The notes beneath the pieces were generated by a model, which was not told the origin of the DNA, made no database searches, and saw only the letters and a list, made by a program, of their open reading frames with translations. Shown piece after piece: positions 43,883-53,532 of a stretch of DNA of 64,000 bases. Source of the stretch: Methanoregula sp. (GTDB taxonomy: Archaea > Halobacteriota > Methanomicrobia > Methanomicrobiales > Methanospirillaceae); the NCBI RefSeq assembly GCF_028712425.1, contig NZ_JAQTQD010000005.1, forward strand, positions 89,607 to 153,606, given 5' to 3'. The translations under genes were made by a program, and so were the position numbers. How positions within the stretch are numbered: the stretch's first letter is position 1; each line of letters begins with the position of its first letter.

Positions 43883-44226
43883 ATTCCACTCCTCCTCCCA
43901 ATCGGGACAACTGGAGCATCACAGTGAGATAAATATCAAAATTTGCCAAGGGATTTTGCAGATCAGGTCTGCATGGCAACAGGCATTTACCGTCTCTGTC
44001 ATGAGAGATTGCCCGTTGGCAGAAAAGTCGTTCTCGGAAGAGACTAATCCTTGCAGTAACGATACCGATGCCATTGACAGCAACCAGAACGGAAATGATG
44101 GTGTGAAGAGTGCACGGATCAATAGCGTGTCTTTTATTTCGAACTAGTGCTGGCACTTCTACGACCAATCACCGGAATTATCAGCAAATTGCCGCGAAAA
44201 TCAATTTTTTGGAAGTGCTCCCTTGC
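43883..44226. other. Gene-free region
   Basis: Between the HEAT-repeat gene and the histidine kinase gene, both on the minus strand. I see only short overlapping frames on both strands with no family resemblance. It should hold the HEAT gene's promoter; the sequence just before 43882 has no strong TATA box. Confidence 0.4.
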
Positions 44227-44233
44227 AAAAAAA
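44227..44233 (-). terminator. Oligo-T terminator after histidine kinase
   Basis: The minus strand carries seven consecutive T residues about 17 bases past the kinase stop at 44250. Confidence 0.45.
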
Positions 44234-44249
44234 GGTCGATCACCAGTGG

Positions 44250-45935
44250 TTATTGGAACCGGTACTCCCCTTTTGGCACAACCATGTCGAACCGCGCCCC
44301 ACTCTCCGGGTTCCCGTTCTCGGAAATACTGATGCCGGTGATGGACAGGATTTCTGATGAGAGGAAGAGACCAAGCCCCGTGTGTTTCCCGTACCCCCGC
44401 TCGAAAAGCCGCTTCTTTTCTTCTGTGGGTATCCCGTTCCCGTCGTTTTCGCACGTGAGAACAAGCCCGGTGTCAGTTTCCCGCGAAGAGATCCGGATTT
44501 TTGTCAGGCCCGCTCCCCCGTACCGAAGAGCATTATCGATCAGGTTGTAGAAGACCTTACTGAGGAGCGGATCAGCATAGACCTCCAGATCCGATCGTTC
44601 GATCTCAATCAGGGTTCCCCTGAGTGGCAGTGAAGCAACGGCCTGGGAGACGATTGCATCGACATTCTGCCACGTGGGAGCATTGACACCCATCTCCTCG
44701 TAATCCTTCGTAAATTCCAGCTGACGGGTGATCGTTTCAACGACCGCGTCAGCCTTTTTCAGAGATCCCGTAAGTGATTCCGGTTTTTGGGAATTGAGCC
44801 GGGCCAGTTCCAGGTATCCAGACAGGGCATGGAGCTGGTTACGGATATCATGCCGCGTGATGCTTGAGAGCAGGTTCAGCTTTGCGTTTGTACGGAGAAG
44901 GGCTGACTCAGCGCGTTTCTGCTGCGTGATATCATCATAAATGGTGACAAAGTGATCGGCTTTCGGGCTGAACACCGAACACCTGAACCACCTGCCGATT
45001 TCATGAAACCGGATCTCGAAACGTTCCGGCTTTCCGGTTAAAACAACCCGTGAAAAGGTCTGTAGCAGCTCGGGGCGCTCGTCCGGAATTTCAGGAAAGA
45101 TCTCCCTGTTCCGTTTCCCGATGATGTCCTCTCTCCCGCACGTCTGCTTGAATGAAGCATTGGCATCGAGATATAACCAGTCGGAAGGCTTTCCCGTGGT
45201 GTCAGGGATCAGCCTGCCGTAGGCCGCGCTCTCCAGCATGTTCTCGAAAAGAGAATGGTACTTCACCTCGCTCTCTTCGAGTTCAGTCCGGGAGCGGATC
45301 ATGTTCAGCATCAGGAAAAATCCTGTTGCAAGGATATCCGCGATTATGGCGACACTGAAGAATGCGGTGTTGAAGGCATCAGTGCTGAAAAGCGTGTAGT
45401 ACCCGGGAACAAAAAACCATACAACCGTTCGGGCTGCGAGGAAGACAACCGGCCCCACAAGAGCTGCCGCAAAGGAATACCGGATAATGCGGTTCTCTCT
45501 CTGGTTTGACCGGATGGCGAGAGTTGCTGCGATGATGAGGGCCGGTGCAATGAAAAATGCGGAGATGACCGCCCGCATCGTTATGGAGTCTGCAACAAAC
45601 GTGAAATACGCGTATGTGAGGAGGATTGGAACGATGAGAAGGTAGTAATGGTCCGGCATTGGCCGGGACCAGAAAAACCTCCTTATGGCATCGATACGAA
45701 GTAAGATGGCAAGCATGCTGAACGCATTGGCAAGGAGGATTGTGAGAAGTGCAGGGGCAGCACCCTGCAGCATGAAAAGGAGGAAGGCAATGGACTGGGA
45801 GAGCAGGCCAAGCGACCAGAATGCAAGCCCTTCATACGCTTTCTGTGTCTTCCAGTAGATGAGGATCATGAGCGCGAGAAACGCGTCTATTAAGCATATC
45901 AGCAAAAAGACGGTCCTGAGATCGGGTGCCCACAT
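44250..45935 (-). CDS. Membrane PAS histidine kinase
   Basis: A 561-residue sensor kinase. About seven membrane helices cover residues 8-220, followed by a PAS domain (about 226-345, ESEVKYHSLFENMLESAAYG). The H-box is SITRHDIRNQLHALSGYLEL with His near 365, the form usual in methanogen kinases. The HATPase region has N in FYNLIDNALRYGG, DGNGIP and GLGLFLSSEI. No response regulator is fused. It is divergent from the 46099 gene, which has both receiver and kinase parts. Confidence 0.88.
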   Translation of the reverse strand: MWAPDLRTVFLLICLIDAFLALMILIYWKTQKAYEGLAFWSLGLLSQSIAFLLFMLQGAAPALLTILLANAFSMLAILLRIDAIRRFFWSRPMPDHYYLLIVPILLTYAYFTFVADSITMRAVISAFFIAPALIIAATLAIRSNQRENRIIRYSFAAALVGPVVFLAARTVVWFFVPGYYTLFSTDAFNTAFFSVAIIADILATGFFLMLNMIRSRTELEESEVKYHSLFENMLESAAYGRLIPDTTGKPSDWLYLDANASFKQTCGREDIIGKRNREIFPEIPDERPELLQTFSRVVLTGKPERFEIRFHEIGRWFRCSVFSPKADHFVTIYDDITQQKRAESALLRTNAKLNLLSSITRHDIRNQLHALSGYLELARLNSQKPESLTGSLKKADAVVETITRQLEFTKDYEEMGVNAPTWQNVDAIVSQAVASLPLRGTLIEIERSDLEVYADPLLSKVFYNLIDNALRYGGAGLTKIRISSRETDTGLVLTCENDGNGIPTEEKKRLFERGYGKHTGLGLFLSSEILSITGISISENGNPESGARFDMVVPKGEYRFQ

Positions 45936-46051
45936 TCCTCTGCTCCGGTTCCGGCTTCCTGCTGCCGGATATCAGCATTATTATTCCGTGGGATAATCTT
46001 TCTTATTATAATATGAATATTTATCGCCGGCCATACGAAGGGAATCGGTGG

Positions 46052-46061
46052 ACATATATTT
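46052..46061 (+). promoter_or_regulatory. Promoter region between divergent kinase genes
   Basis: ACATATATTT is a TATA candidate 38-47 bases before the ATG at 46099. On the minus strand another TATA-like run (TATAATAAG, about 46003-46011) could serve the kinase starting at 45935. Confidence 0.4.
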
Positions 46062-46098
46062 TTATTCAGCTAATATTCCTGAAGGATCCACAACCCAG

Positions 46099-48162
46099 AT
46101 GTATTCAGTATTATATGTCGATGATGAACCAGCTCTTCTCGATATCGGCAAGATCTATCTCGAAAAGGCCGGGCATTTCCATGTCGATGTGGCAGCTTCG
46201 GTTGATGAAGCGAAACATAAACTGAAAACCCTGACGTACGATGCCATCGTATCGGATTACCAGATGGCGGATACCGACGGGATCCACTTCCTCCGGTTCA
46301 TCCGGGATCAGTACCGGGACATCCCGTTCATCCTCTTCACGGGAAGAGGCCGCGAGGAAGTGGTTATCGAAGCCCTCAACAGCGGTGCTGATTTTTACCT
46401 CCAGAAAGGCGGGGAACCAAAATCCCAGTTTGCGGAGCTGGATTACAAGATCCGGACCGCGATAGACCGCAGGCGGGTACGGAATGAACTCAGGGACTCG
46501 CAGAAGCAGCTTGCAGACCTGATCAATTTCCTGCCGGACGCAACCTATGCCATCGATATGAAGGGCCATGTCATTGTCTGGAACCGGATGATGGAGGAGC
46601 TGACCGGCATCCCCCCCGCGGCAGTCCTCGGAAAAGAGAATGTCCCCTCAACCCTCTCCCTGTACAGGAACCATGGTCACGCTCTTGCAGATTGCATCGT
46701 CCGGGCGGAAGAAGAGCCGGAGAAAGCGTATCCGGACCTGCGGCGGAGCGGAGACCGTCTGATCGTCGAGGCATACACCCCGCCACGAACGGATGAGAAA
46801 GGCAGCTATTACTGGCTCACGGCATCACCGCTCTATGATTCCGGGGGAAGGATTGTCGGTGCTATTGAGTCTGTCCGTGACATCACCCAGAGAAAGGAGA
46901 CCGAGAAGAGGCTGAAACGTGCCCATGAGGAACTGAACGCGACCTGCCAGCAACTTACAGCAACCGAGGAGGAGCTCCGTCAGAACTATGAAGAACTGGC
47001 ACAGAGCCAGGTAGAATTGCATTCCGCGTATGAGCAACTGGCCGCAACCGAAGAGGAACTGAGGCAGAACTACGAGGAACTGGCGAAAAGCCAGGAGGAC
47101 CTTATCCGGAGCGAGGAGCGGTACCGGAACGTGGTCGAGGACCAGACCGAGTTCATCTGCCGGTTCACGCCTGACGGGAAGCTGACGTTTGTGAACGAGG
47201 CCTATTGCCAGTATTTCGGCCTTGACCGGGAGTCATGCCTTGGTCGCCATCATCCTGTGATAGTCCCTCCGGAAGATGCCCGGCGGATCAATGAAGCGCT
47301 GAAAAAGGTTACACGGGAGAATCCCGTTGTGACCATTGATAACCGGATCATCATGCCTTCCGGTGAGATAAGGTGGCAGCGCTGGAGCGATCGCGCCATC
47401 TTTGACACCAGGGGACAGATTATCGAATTCCAGTCTGTTGGCAGGGACATTACAGAGAGCAAGCGGATCAAGCAGGCACTCCATGAATCGAACCGGAAGC
47501 TGAACCTGCTCTCGAACATTACCCGCCATGACATCCTGAACCAGTTGACTGTGCTCCAGGGTTCCCTCGGGCTCCTTGAGATGCAGATTGCACACCCGGA
47601 CTGCCGGAGGCTCCTCTCCCGCGCAGTAAGGTCAAGCGAGATCATCAGGAGCCAGATCTCGTTCACCCAGCAGTACCAGGATATCGGGATTCACAAGCCC
47701 CGGTGGCAGAACCTTCATGCCGCGGTCACGACAGTCTGCATGGATGACGGGTATTGTATCGTCGATATCGATGATTCCCTGCTTTCCTGCGAGGTCTATG
47801 CCGATCCCCTGCTGAGGACAGTTTTTGCCAATCTCTTCGAGAATGCCGAAATGCACGGGGGAAAAATAACCATGATACGGGTCATGGGCCAGGAGAGCCG
47901 GGACGGGTATCTCATCGTTGTTGAGGACGATGGCGATGGCATTCCCAACGGCGACAAGCAGCGGATCTTCCAGAAAGGGGTGGGTAAACACACCGGGTTT
48001 GGCCTCTTCCTTGTGCAGGAGGCACTCGGGATCACGGGCCTCACGATCCGTGAGGTGGGTGAGTACGGCAGGGGCGCCCGGTTCGAGATCCTGGTCCCGA
48101 AGGAGGCATTCAGGATCTCCGCCAACGGGCATTCCCACATGAAGCCCGCCAATTCCCTCTAA
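46099..48162 (+). CDS. Hybrid response regulator / PAS histidine kinase
   Basis: A 687-residue soluble protein. Receiver domain 1-120 with phosphoacceptor D53 (VSDYQMADTDG) and acidic pair D8-D9; PAS domain about 145-275; a coiled coil (about 285-350) made of two near-identical heptad segments around TEEELRQNYEELA; a second PAS (about 355-475); H-box NITRHDILNQLTVLQG; and HATPase with FANLFENAEMHGG, DGDGIP and GFGLFLVQE. Receiver-first architecture suggests it is a phosphorelay integrator. ATG at 46099 gives the family start MYSVLYVDDEP; GTG 46048 would add 17 residues. Confidence 0.88.
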   Translation: MYSVLYVDDEPALLDIGKIYLEKAGHFHVDVAASVDEAKHKLKTLTYDAIVSDYQMADTDGIHFLRFIRDQYRDIPFILFTGRGREEVVIEALNSGADFYLQKGGEPKSQFAELDYKIRTAIDRRRVRNELRDSQKQLADLINFLPDATYAIDMKGHVIVWNRMMEELTGIPPAAVLGKENVPSTLSLYRNHGHALADCIVRAEEEPEKAYPDLRRSGDRLIVEAYTPPRTDEKGSYYWLTASPLYDSGGRIVGAIESVRDITQRKETEKRLKRAHEELNATCQQLTATEEELRQNYEELAQSQVELHSAYEQLAATEEELRQNYEELAKSQEDLIRSEERYRNVVEDQTEFICRFTPDGKLTFVNEAYCQYFGLDRESCLGRHHPVIVPPEDARRINEALKKVTRENPVVTIDNRIIMPSGEIRWQRWSDRAIFDTRGQIIEFQSVGRDITESKRIKQALHESNRKLNLLSNITRHDILNQLTVLQGSLGLLEMQIAHPDCRRLLSRAVRSSEIIRSQISFTQQYQDIGIHKPRWQNLHAAVTTVCMDDGYCIVDIDDSLLSCEVYADPLLRTVFANLFENAEMHGGKITMIRVMGQESRDGYLIVVEDDGDGIPNGDKQRIFQKGVGKHTGFGLFLVQEALGITGLTIREVGEYGRGARFEILVPKEAFRISANGHSHMKPANSL

Positions 48163-48637
48163 CCTCCGCCTCCGTCCAGAATACCCCTGTGAGTTACCTG
48201 CCAGTCAGTGCCCGGACCGGCTGGCATCCATACCGATCGGGATCTGGAGTCTTGTGAGGACAATCCTTCCGGTGATGAGGGCAGCACACTCACTATTCGC
48301 GTCCTTTTTACGGTACTCGCCGTCATAATAGAGCGTCAAATCCCCCACATGATCCAGCAAAACGCGTTCCCTGCACCACACCCACTGCACCACATGCCCT
48401 CCACACCTCCCCTCCGGCAAACCTGTTTAACTTTTTTCACATTGGGATGTCACCGCGTGCAAAATTTTTTCATCGCGATCACATTTTTACTGAAAATCCG
48501 GGCGGGACTGCAGAAAATAATCCGGAAGCAGTCATGAAAGGTGCACCACGCGATCGGACAGATTAGAGGCAAGTGCACCAAAATGGCAACAGGTTCGCTG
48601 ATCGGGCGTCCCCACCCAATGGTATGTGCAGTCCTGT
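48163..48637. other. Gene-free region with shared motif
   Basis: Between convergent genes. The only notable sequence is AAAATTTTTTCATCGCGATC at 48461-48480, whose TTTTCATCGCGAT core also occurs near 17827. T-rich runs at 48431-48437 and 48465-48470 may terminate the kinase transcript. A 71-codon minus frame at 48205-48420 has no recognisable features. Confidence 0.45.
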
Positions 48638-49960
48638 TCAGCGGTTAGAATTCTGCAGAACAATGTGGGAGATGTCCTGGACGATCCCGTTGATGAAAAC
48701 AACGTTTCCGTCCTCATCAAACTCCGCGAGTGCCGTGACATTGACAGAGAACAGTGTCCCGTCGGGTTTCTTCAGGTCAAGGATCCGATTTTTCACAAAC
48801 CGGTTTCTCCTGAGGTCATCGATCAGCTCGCGCCGACCATCCGGCTGGTTGAAGATCTCGGCAACCGGGACATCGCGGAGATCGGAGATGGATTGGTAGC
48901 CGAGGATATTGAGGAGAGCCGTGTTTCCCCAGACAAACCTGCCGCGGGGGTCCCCGGTACTCCGGTAGATCCCGACATTTAAGTCTTCCACAAGAGTGCG
49001 GTACTGGTCCTCGTGCTGGCGCAGGTACTGCTCCATCTTCTCGCCGGTGATGTCCTGCACGATAGATGAAGTCCCCAGGATCGCCCCGTTCTCCCCGACA
49101 ACGGGAGATATCGAGAGCAGGACATCGAGGACCCGGCCTCCCCGCGTGGTCATCCGCATCTCCCGTCTTCGGACAGTCTCCCCGCGTGCCACCTGCCCGA
49201 GAATTGATGCGAGGTCATCCCGTGACGGCCCGCGTAGAAGATCCGTGATGGGCTTGGAAAGGACTTCGCCGTCCGTAAACCCGTACAGCCGCTCCGCTGC
49301 CTTATTCCAGCTGGTGATCAATCCTTCCGGAGAACTCCCGATGATGGCCTCCCCGATGGACTGGACAATTCCCCGGTACCGCGCCTCGCTGATGCGGAGC
49401 ATTTCCTCGTATTTCTTGCTGCCGGTGACATCTTCTGCAATGAACGTGAAGCCGTCGCTACCGTCCTCGAAAGCCGTTGGCACCTGCTTGATCCGGAAAT
49501 GGAATTCATCGCCATGGATCTCGCAGCTGAGATCGCTGACATGTTCACCGGTTGCATGGGGATCGCGCGACTCCCCGCTGGAACAGATAAGGTGAAAAAA
49601 GGGATTGTCTATCTCTTCTGGAGGGTGGTGGAGGAGCGAGTCGCGGGGCATCCCGGTCAGGGATATCACGGGCTCGTTAACCTGGAGGATCTTCCGGTCA
49701 CTGCCGGTGACGATGACCGGGTCCTTGGAAAATTCGAGCAGGGCAGAGATCGGCACCCGACGGGAGACGAAGTAGACTTTTGCCGCGCCCACAACCTGCA
49801 TCTCAACCTGTCCGGAAACAAGGAGCATGTCGAGATACTTGGCAACAAGGTTGCGGTTCATCTTCATCTCGGAGGCAAGGTCTGAAATGGTCATTCCCCG
49901 CGGGTGCCACTTGAGGATTCTCTTGATCCTGTCAACCTTTTCAGAATCCAGAACTCCCAT
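48638..49960 (-). CDS. Winged-HTH protein with three PAS domains
   Basis: A 440-residue protein. Residues 1-70 form a winged helix (MTISDLASEMKMNRNLVAKYLDMLLVSGQVE). Three PAS domains follow (about 72-190, 195-310 and 320-435), the second with typical S-box text RYRGIVQSIGEAIIGSSPEGLITSWNKAAERLYGF. No kinase, cyclase or receiver domain follows, so this appears to be a one-component transcriptional regulator that senses ligand or redox through PAS. It has no neighbours in an operon. Confidence 0.85.
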   Translation of the reverse strand: MGVLDSEKVDRIKRILKWHPRGMTISDLASEMKMNRNLVAKYLDMLLVSGQVEMQVVGAAKVYFVSRRVPISALLEFSKDPVIVTGSDRKILQVNEPVISLTGMPRDSLLHHPPEEIDNPFFHLICSSGESRDPHATGEHVSDLSCEIHGDEFHFRIKQVPTAFEDGSDGFTFIAEDVTGSKKYEEMLRISEARYRGIVQSIGEAIIGSSPEGLITSWNKAAERLYGFTDGEVLSKPITDLLRGPSRDDLASILGQVARGETVRRREMRMTTRGGRVLDVLLSISPVVGENGAILGTSSIVQDITGEKMEQYLRQHEDQYRTLVEDLNVGIYRSTGDPRGRFVWGNTALLNILGYQSISDLRDVPVAEIFNQPDGRRELIDDLRRNRFVKNRILDLKKPDGTLFSVNVTALAEFDEDGNVVFINGIVQDISHIVLQNSNR

Positions 49961-49987
49961 ATATCTGTATTGTGCATATGCGGTAGT

Positions 49988-49997
49988 AGATATACTC
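49988..49997 (-). promoter_or_regulatory. TATA element for the HTH-PAS gene
   Basis: GAGTATATCT on the minus strand is 28-37 bases before the ATG at 49960, spacing that predicts a leaderless or nearly leaderless mRNA. Confidence 0.5.
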
Positions 49998-50257
49998 TCC
50001 CCTCAATAATTCGGGCAGGATGGATTCTGTTCAACAAAGGCGGATATCATCCCCTCTCACCGGGCACAGGCTCGTTTCCAGCAACGTCCCGTTCCGGCGT
50101 ATCCCTGAGTGCATGGCAGACCCCCCCAGCACACCCGTCTTGCGAAAACACCGGGCAAATATTGAATAATCCACGGCAAAGAACGGATGGCTGACCCCGG
50201 ATCGGGTTGGTGTGAAGTGCTATGGAGGGAATCGCAGGATCAACACCGGTGAGGACA

Positions 50258-50605
50258 ATGGAATCGCACGTTGTTTCAGTAACAGCTGTTCAAAAATTCC
50301 AAAAACCGCTGGTTGAATACCTGATCAACGGGCTCGATGACAATGACAAGTGGGTCCGGGTTATGGCGGCCGAGCTGCTTGGGGCTCTCGGGGATCCCCG
50401 TACAGCAAAGTATCTCCAGCCACTCCTGGCCGGATGGGACAGCGATCTGCGGCTGGCTGCCGCCCGGTCGCTTGCCAGGATCCGCTCTTCACAGCCAGCG
50501 GTCATCCCGCCGGCACTCAGTTGCGATCACTGCATGATCCGCCTTGTTGCGGATGAGGCGCTGACAAGACTGAAGCTGGAGCAGGACAGTGAGAGCAGCC
50601 TATGA
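50258..50605 (+). CDS. Small HEAT-repeat protein
   Basis: A 115-residue protein with about three HEAT-type repeats, clearest in LDDNDKWVRVMAAELLGALGDPRTAKYLQPLLAG. It is similar in its first repeat to the 43484 protein. I chose the ATG at 50258 because GGTGAGGACA precedes it; ATG 50222 would add 12 residues and lacks a ribosome-binding site. A Cys-His pair (SCDHCM) occurs near residue 88. A protein-interaction role is likely; partner unknown. Confidence 0.7.
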   Translation: MESHVVSVTAVQKFQKPLVEYLINGLDDNDKWVRVMAAELLGALGDPRTAKYLQPLLAGWDSDLRLAAARSLARIRSSQPAVIPPALSCDHCMIRLVADEALTRLKLEQDSESSL

Positions 50606-50714
50606 GAAGGAGGGAGCGCCGGGAGAACATCTGCCGGCGGGTTCCCGGGACAGAACGCACGAGATGCAGAAAGAAGAAGCAGTGTTTGCATGAGGGGGAA
50701 AAACAAGGAGGGAA

Positions 50715-50984
50715 ATGAACATGTATGGTTTTGCAATGATCCCGCTGGAAGCCCGGATTCTTTACCGGCGGGGATTGGACCTTTCGGAGCAGGGGAAGGA
50801 TGAAGCGGCGGTGAGATACCTGCGGCAGGCCATCATCATCGCACCACGGTTTGCCGTGGCGTACCGGGCACTGGGAACCTGCCTGTCCCGGCTTGGGAGA
50901 GAAGAAGACGCGGCCGACTGCCAGTACCGGCTTGCCACGATCGCACCAGATCGCGGCCACGGCCTGGCACCGGCCGGCGCCTGA
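50715..50984 (+). CDS. Small TPR protein
   Basis: An 89-residue protein with two tetratricopeptide repeats: LYRRGLDLSEQGKDEAAVRYLRQAIIIAP (about 16-44) and AYRALGTCLSRLGREEDAADCQYRLATIAP (about 49-78). AAGGAGGGAA immediately upstream is a strong ribosome-binding site for the ATG at 50715. TPR proteins are scaffolds; no catalytic part. It follows the HEAT gene by 109 bases and could share its transcript. Confidence 0.75.
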   Translation: MNMYGFAMIPLEARILYRRGLDLSEQGKDEAAVRYLRQAIIIAPRFAVAYRALGTCLSRLGREEDAADCQYRLATIAPDRGHGLAPAGA

Positions 50985-51050
50985 TGTGCATGATCTTTTT
51001 TACAATTGCCCGGCGTGAGCGGGAGAGAAACGCGAAAGAAAAAAGTATGG

Positions 51051-53111
51051 TTAGATGAAGATCGGCGCAAGCACGAGTGTCAGCGTAGCGAGAAGCTTGA
51101 TGAGCACGTGGAGCGACGGGCCGGCAGTGTCCTTGAACGGGTCACCGATGGTGTCGCCGATGACTGCTGCCTTGTGGGCTTCGCTCTTCTTGCCGCCGTG
51201 GGCACCGGTCTCGATGTACTTCTTGGCATTGTCCCATGCACCGCCTGCATTGTTCAGGATGAGTGCGAGGAGGATGCCGGTGATGGTAGCAACCATCAGG
51301 AAGCCGGCAAGGGCTTCGTACTTCATGAGGATACCGATGACTGCCGGGAAGGCGACCACGAGGATGCCCGGGAGAACCATGCTCCTGAGAGCACCCGCTG
51401 TGGTGATATCGATGACTGCTGCATAGTCGGGCTTCTTGGTGCCTGCCATGATAGCCGGGTCCTTGAACTGGATACGGACGGCATCGATGACATCCTGGGC
51501 GGTCTTGGAGACTGCCCGGATGGCAAGGCTTGCAAAGAGGAAGACGAGCATTGCCCCGAGGAGTGCGCCGACAAAGACCGGGACGCTTGCCAGATTGACG
51601 ATCTCGAACGCCTTGCCGGTGAGCTTGGTGATGTCGGCCATGTAGGCATTGAAGAGCAGGAACACCGCGAGGGATGCACTGCCGATGGCGTACCCCTTGG
51701 TGAGTGCCTTCGTGGTGTTACCGGCTGCATCGAGCTTGTCCATGCGGTGGCGGACCTCGTCCGGTGCGCCGCTCATCTCGACGATGCCGCCGGCATTGTC
51801 GGCGATGGGCCCGAAGGTGTCCATGGTCAGGACATAGGCGCAGACCATCAGCATACCGATGGTTGCAACGGCAGTACCGTACAGGCCACCGCCCTCGATG
51901 CCGGTCATGGTGCCGCACCAGTAGGAGAGGAGGAGCGAGATACCGATCAGGATTGCCGGAACGGCGGTGGTCTCAAGACCGACCGAGAAACCGGAGATGA
52001 TGTTGGTTGCTGGTCCTGTCTCGGATGCCTGGGCAATCTCCTGCACCGGGCGGTAGTTGTGGTCGGTGTAGTAGAGCGTGATCCGGAGGAAGGCAACTGA
52101 GAGTGCAATACCCACGAGACCTGCTACGAAGAAGTAGATCCAGTTGGGGGTTGCACCGAGAAGCCACTGCACACCGAAGTAGAGGAAGATGGCCGAGATG
52201 ACCGCGGTGATGTAATACCCCATGTTCATGGCATCCATCGGGTCTGCACCGTCCTTACCGCGGACGCAGAGGATACCGATCATGCTGGCAAGGAGACCGA
52301 GCGCACACATGATAAGGGGGAAGAGGATGCCGTTAACGCCAAAGATCGGGAAGAGCGCGACACCGAGGATCATCGCACCGATGTTCTCGGCTGCGGTAGA
52401 CTCGAAGAGGTCAGCGCCACGTCCGGCACAGTCCCCGACATTGTCGCCGACAAGGTCAGCAACGACCGCGGGGTTGCGGACATCGTCTTCAGGGATACCG
52501 GCCTCGACCTTGCCGACAAGGTCTGCACCCACGTCCGCGGCCTTGGTATAGATACCGCCACCGAGCTGGGCAAAGAGCGCAACGAACGAGGCACCGAAGC
52601 CGAAGCCGATGATGACGAACGGGGTATGCAGCGGATCTGCACCGAGCGCAATGTAGGTGAGCGAGACACCGAGGAGCGACATCGAGGTGATGATCAGGCC
52701 GGAGATGGCCCCGCCGCGGAACGAGTAGTCGAGTGCTTTACCGTCGCTGGTCTGGGCTGCGGCTGCCGTGCGGATGTTGGTCCGGACGGCAATCCACATC
52801 GCAACGACACCGGCGATTGCACTGCAGGCGGCACCGACGATGACCGCAGCTGCGGTGGCAAGTGCAAGATCCTGCTGGCCGGTAAGGTAATAGACAGCGA
52901 AGATCACGATGGCAAGCACGATGGCTAGCACGGCGATAGTCGAATACTGACGTTTGATGAATGCTTCCGCACCCACCCGGATCGCATCGGCAACCTCGCG
53001 CATCTTGGGCGTACCCTGGTCCTTCGAGAGCAGGTTACGCGTCAGGACCGCTGCAAGGCCCAGTGCGATGACACAGATCGCAATCACGATTAGTAATGCA
53101 AAGTCGATCAT
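51051..53111 (-). CDS. hppA: Membrane-bound ion-translocating pyrophosphatase
   Basis: A 686-residue integral membrane protein with about 16 helices. The PPi-binding region is DVGADLVGKVEAGIPEDDVRNPAVVADLVGDNVGDCAGRGAD, with the duplicated acidic motifs. The segment GNTTKALTKG has Lys where potassium-dependent enzymes have Ala, so it should be the potassium-independent, proton-pumping type. It uses PPi from biosynthesis to pump ions, and lies next to Ech. GGAGGT precedes the ATG. An inverted repeat CTCCC-tca-GGGAG (about 53144-53156) is in the 5' region. Confidence 0.94.
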   Translation of the reverse strand: MIDFALLIVIAICVIALGLAAVLTRNLLSKDQGTPKMREVADAIRVGAEAFIKRQYSTIAVLAIVLAIVIFAVYYLTGQQDLALATAAAVIVGAACSAIAGVVAMWIAVRTNIRTAAAAQTSDGKALDYSFRGGAISGLIITSMSLLGVSLTYIALGADPLHTPFVIIGFGFGASFVALFAQLGGGIYTKAADVGADLVGKVEAGIPEDDVRNPAVVADLVGDNVGDCAGRGADLFESTAAENIGAMILGVALFPIFGVNGILFPLIMCALGLLASMIGILCVRGKDGADPMDAMNMGYYITAVISAIFLYFGVQWLLGATPNWIYFFVAGLVGIALSVAFLRITLYYTDHNYRPVQEIAQASETGPATNIISGFSVGLETTAVPAILIGISLLLSYWCGTMTGIEGGGLYGTAVATIGMLMVCAYVLTMDTFGPIADNAGGIVEMSGAPDEVRHRMDKLDAAGNTTKALTKGYAIGSASLAVFLLFNAYMADITKLTGKAFEIVNLASVPVFVGALLGAMLVFLFASLAIRAVSKTAQDVIDAVRIQFKDPAIMAGTKKPDYAAVIDITTAGALRSMVLPGILVVAFPAVIGILMKYEALAGFLMVATITGILLALILNNAGGAWDNAKKYIETGAHGGKKSEAHKAAVIGDTIGDPFKDTAGPSLHVLIKLLATLTLVLAPIFI

Positions 53112-53532
53112 TCCATGACCTCCCTGTTGCGTCAGACCTCTCCCTCAGGGAGGCTGCACCCGGCATATCCCGGTAACGCCTCTTACTGACTGGATACGTG
53201 CACAGACGCATCAGGTATGATTAATTGGCATCAGCAGAGACCTGCTCAAATGACCCAAAGGAGGGCACTCTATGCTTCAGGGATGATGCCCTGCACACGT
53301 ACATAACCCATCCTAAGAGATTATTAGTGCATTTTTGTAGCATTAAATTTTTATCTTATATCCCTGCCGTGCACCGCTCGGGAAAAGCGGAAGAATTGGG
53401 AGATATTTACCGTTTTAACGCAGTATCTGGTGATTTCGCATTTCCGTACCAAACCCCTGCCCACGCCTTTCGTGCACAATTCAATATGATTAATAATGGA
53501 AAATTCCCATATTCCCGGAGGGAGGGTATCTG
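53112..53532. other. Divergent hppA-ech intergenic region
   Basis: No gene recognised. It contains the hppA leader with a CTCCC/GGGAG hairpin, an AT-rich stretch AAATTTTTATCTTATA at 53345-53360 that is a candidate ech promoter, a second candidate TATGATTAATAATGG near 53485, and the strong ribosome-binding site GGAGGGAGGG at 53517-53526 for echA. Confidence 0.45.

Noticed and set aside
48205..48420. 71-codon minus-strand frame between the hybrid kinase and HTH-PAS genes
   Set aside because: No recognisable domain, no good ribosome-binding site; a small real gene cannot be fully excluded.
51006..52100. 364-codon plus-strand frame opposite hppA
   Set aside because: Antisense to the pyrophosphatase gene; Cys/Asp/Gly-rich low-complexity translation.
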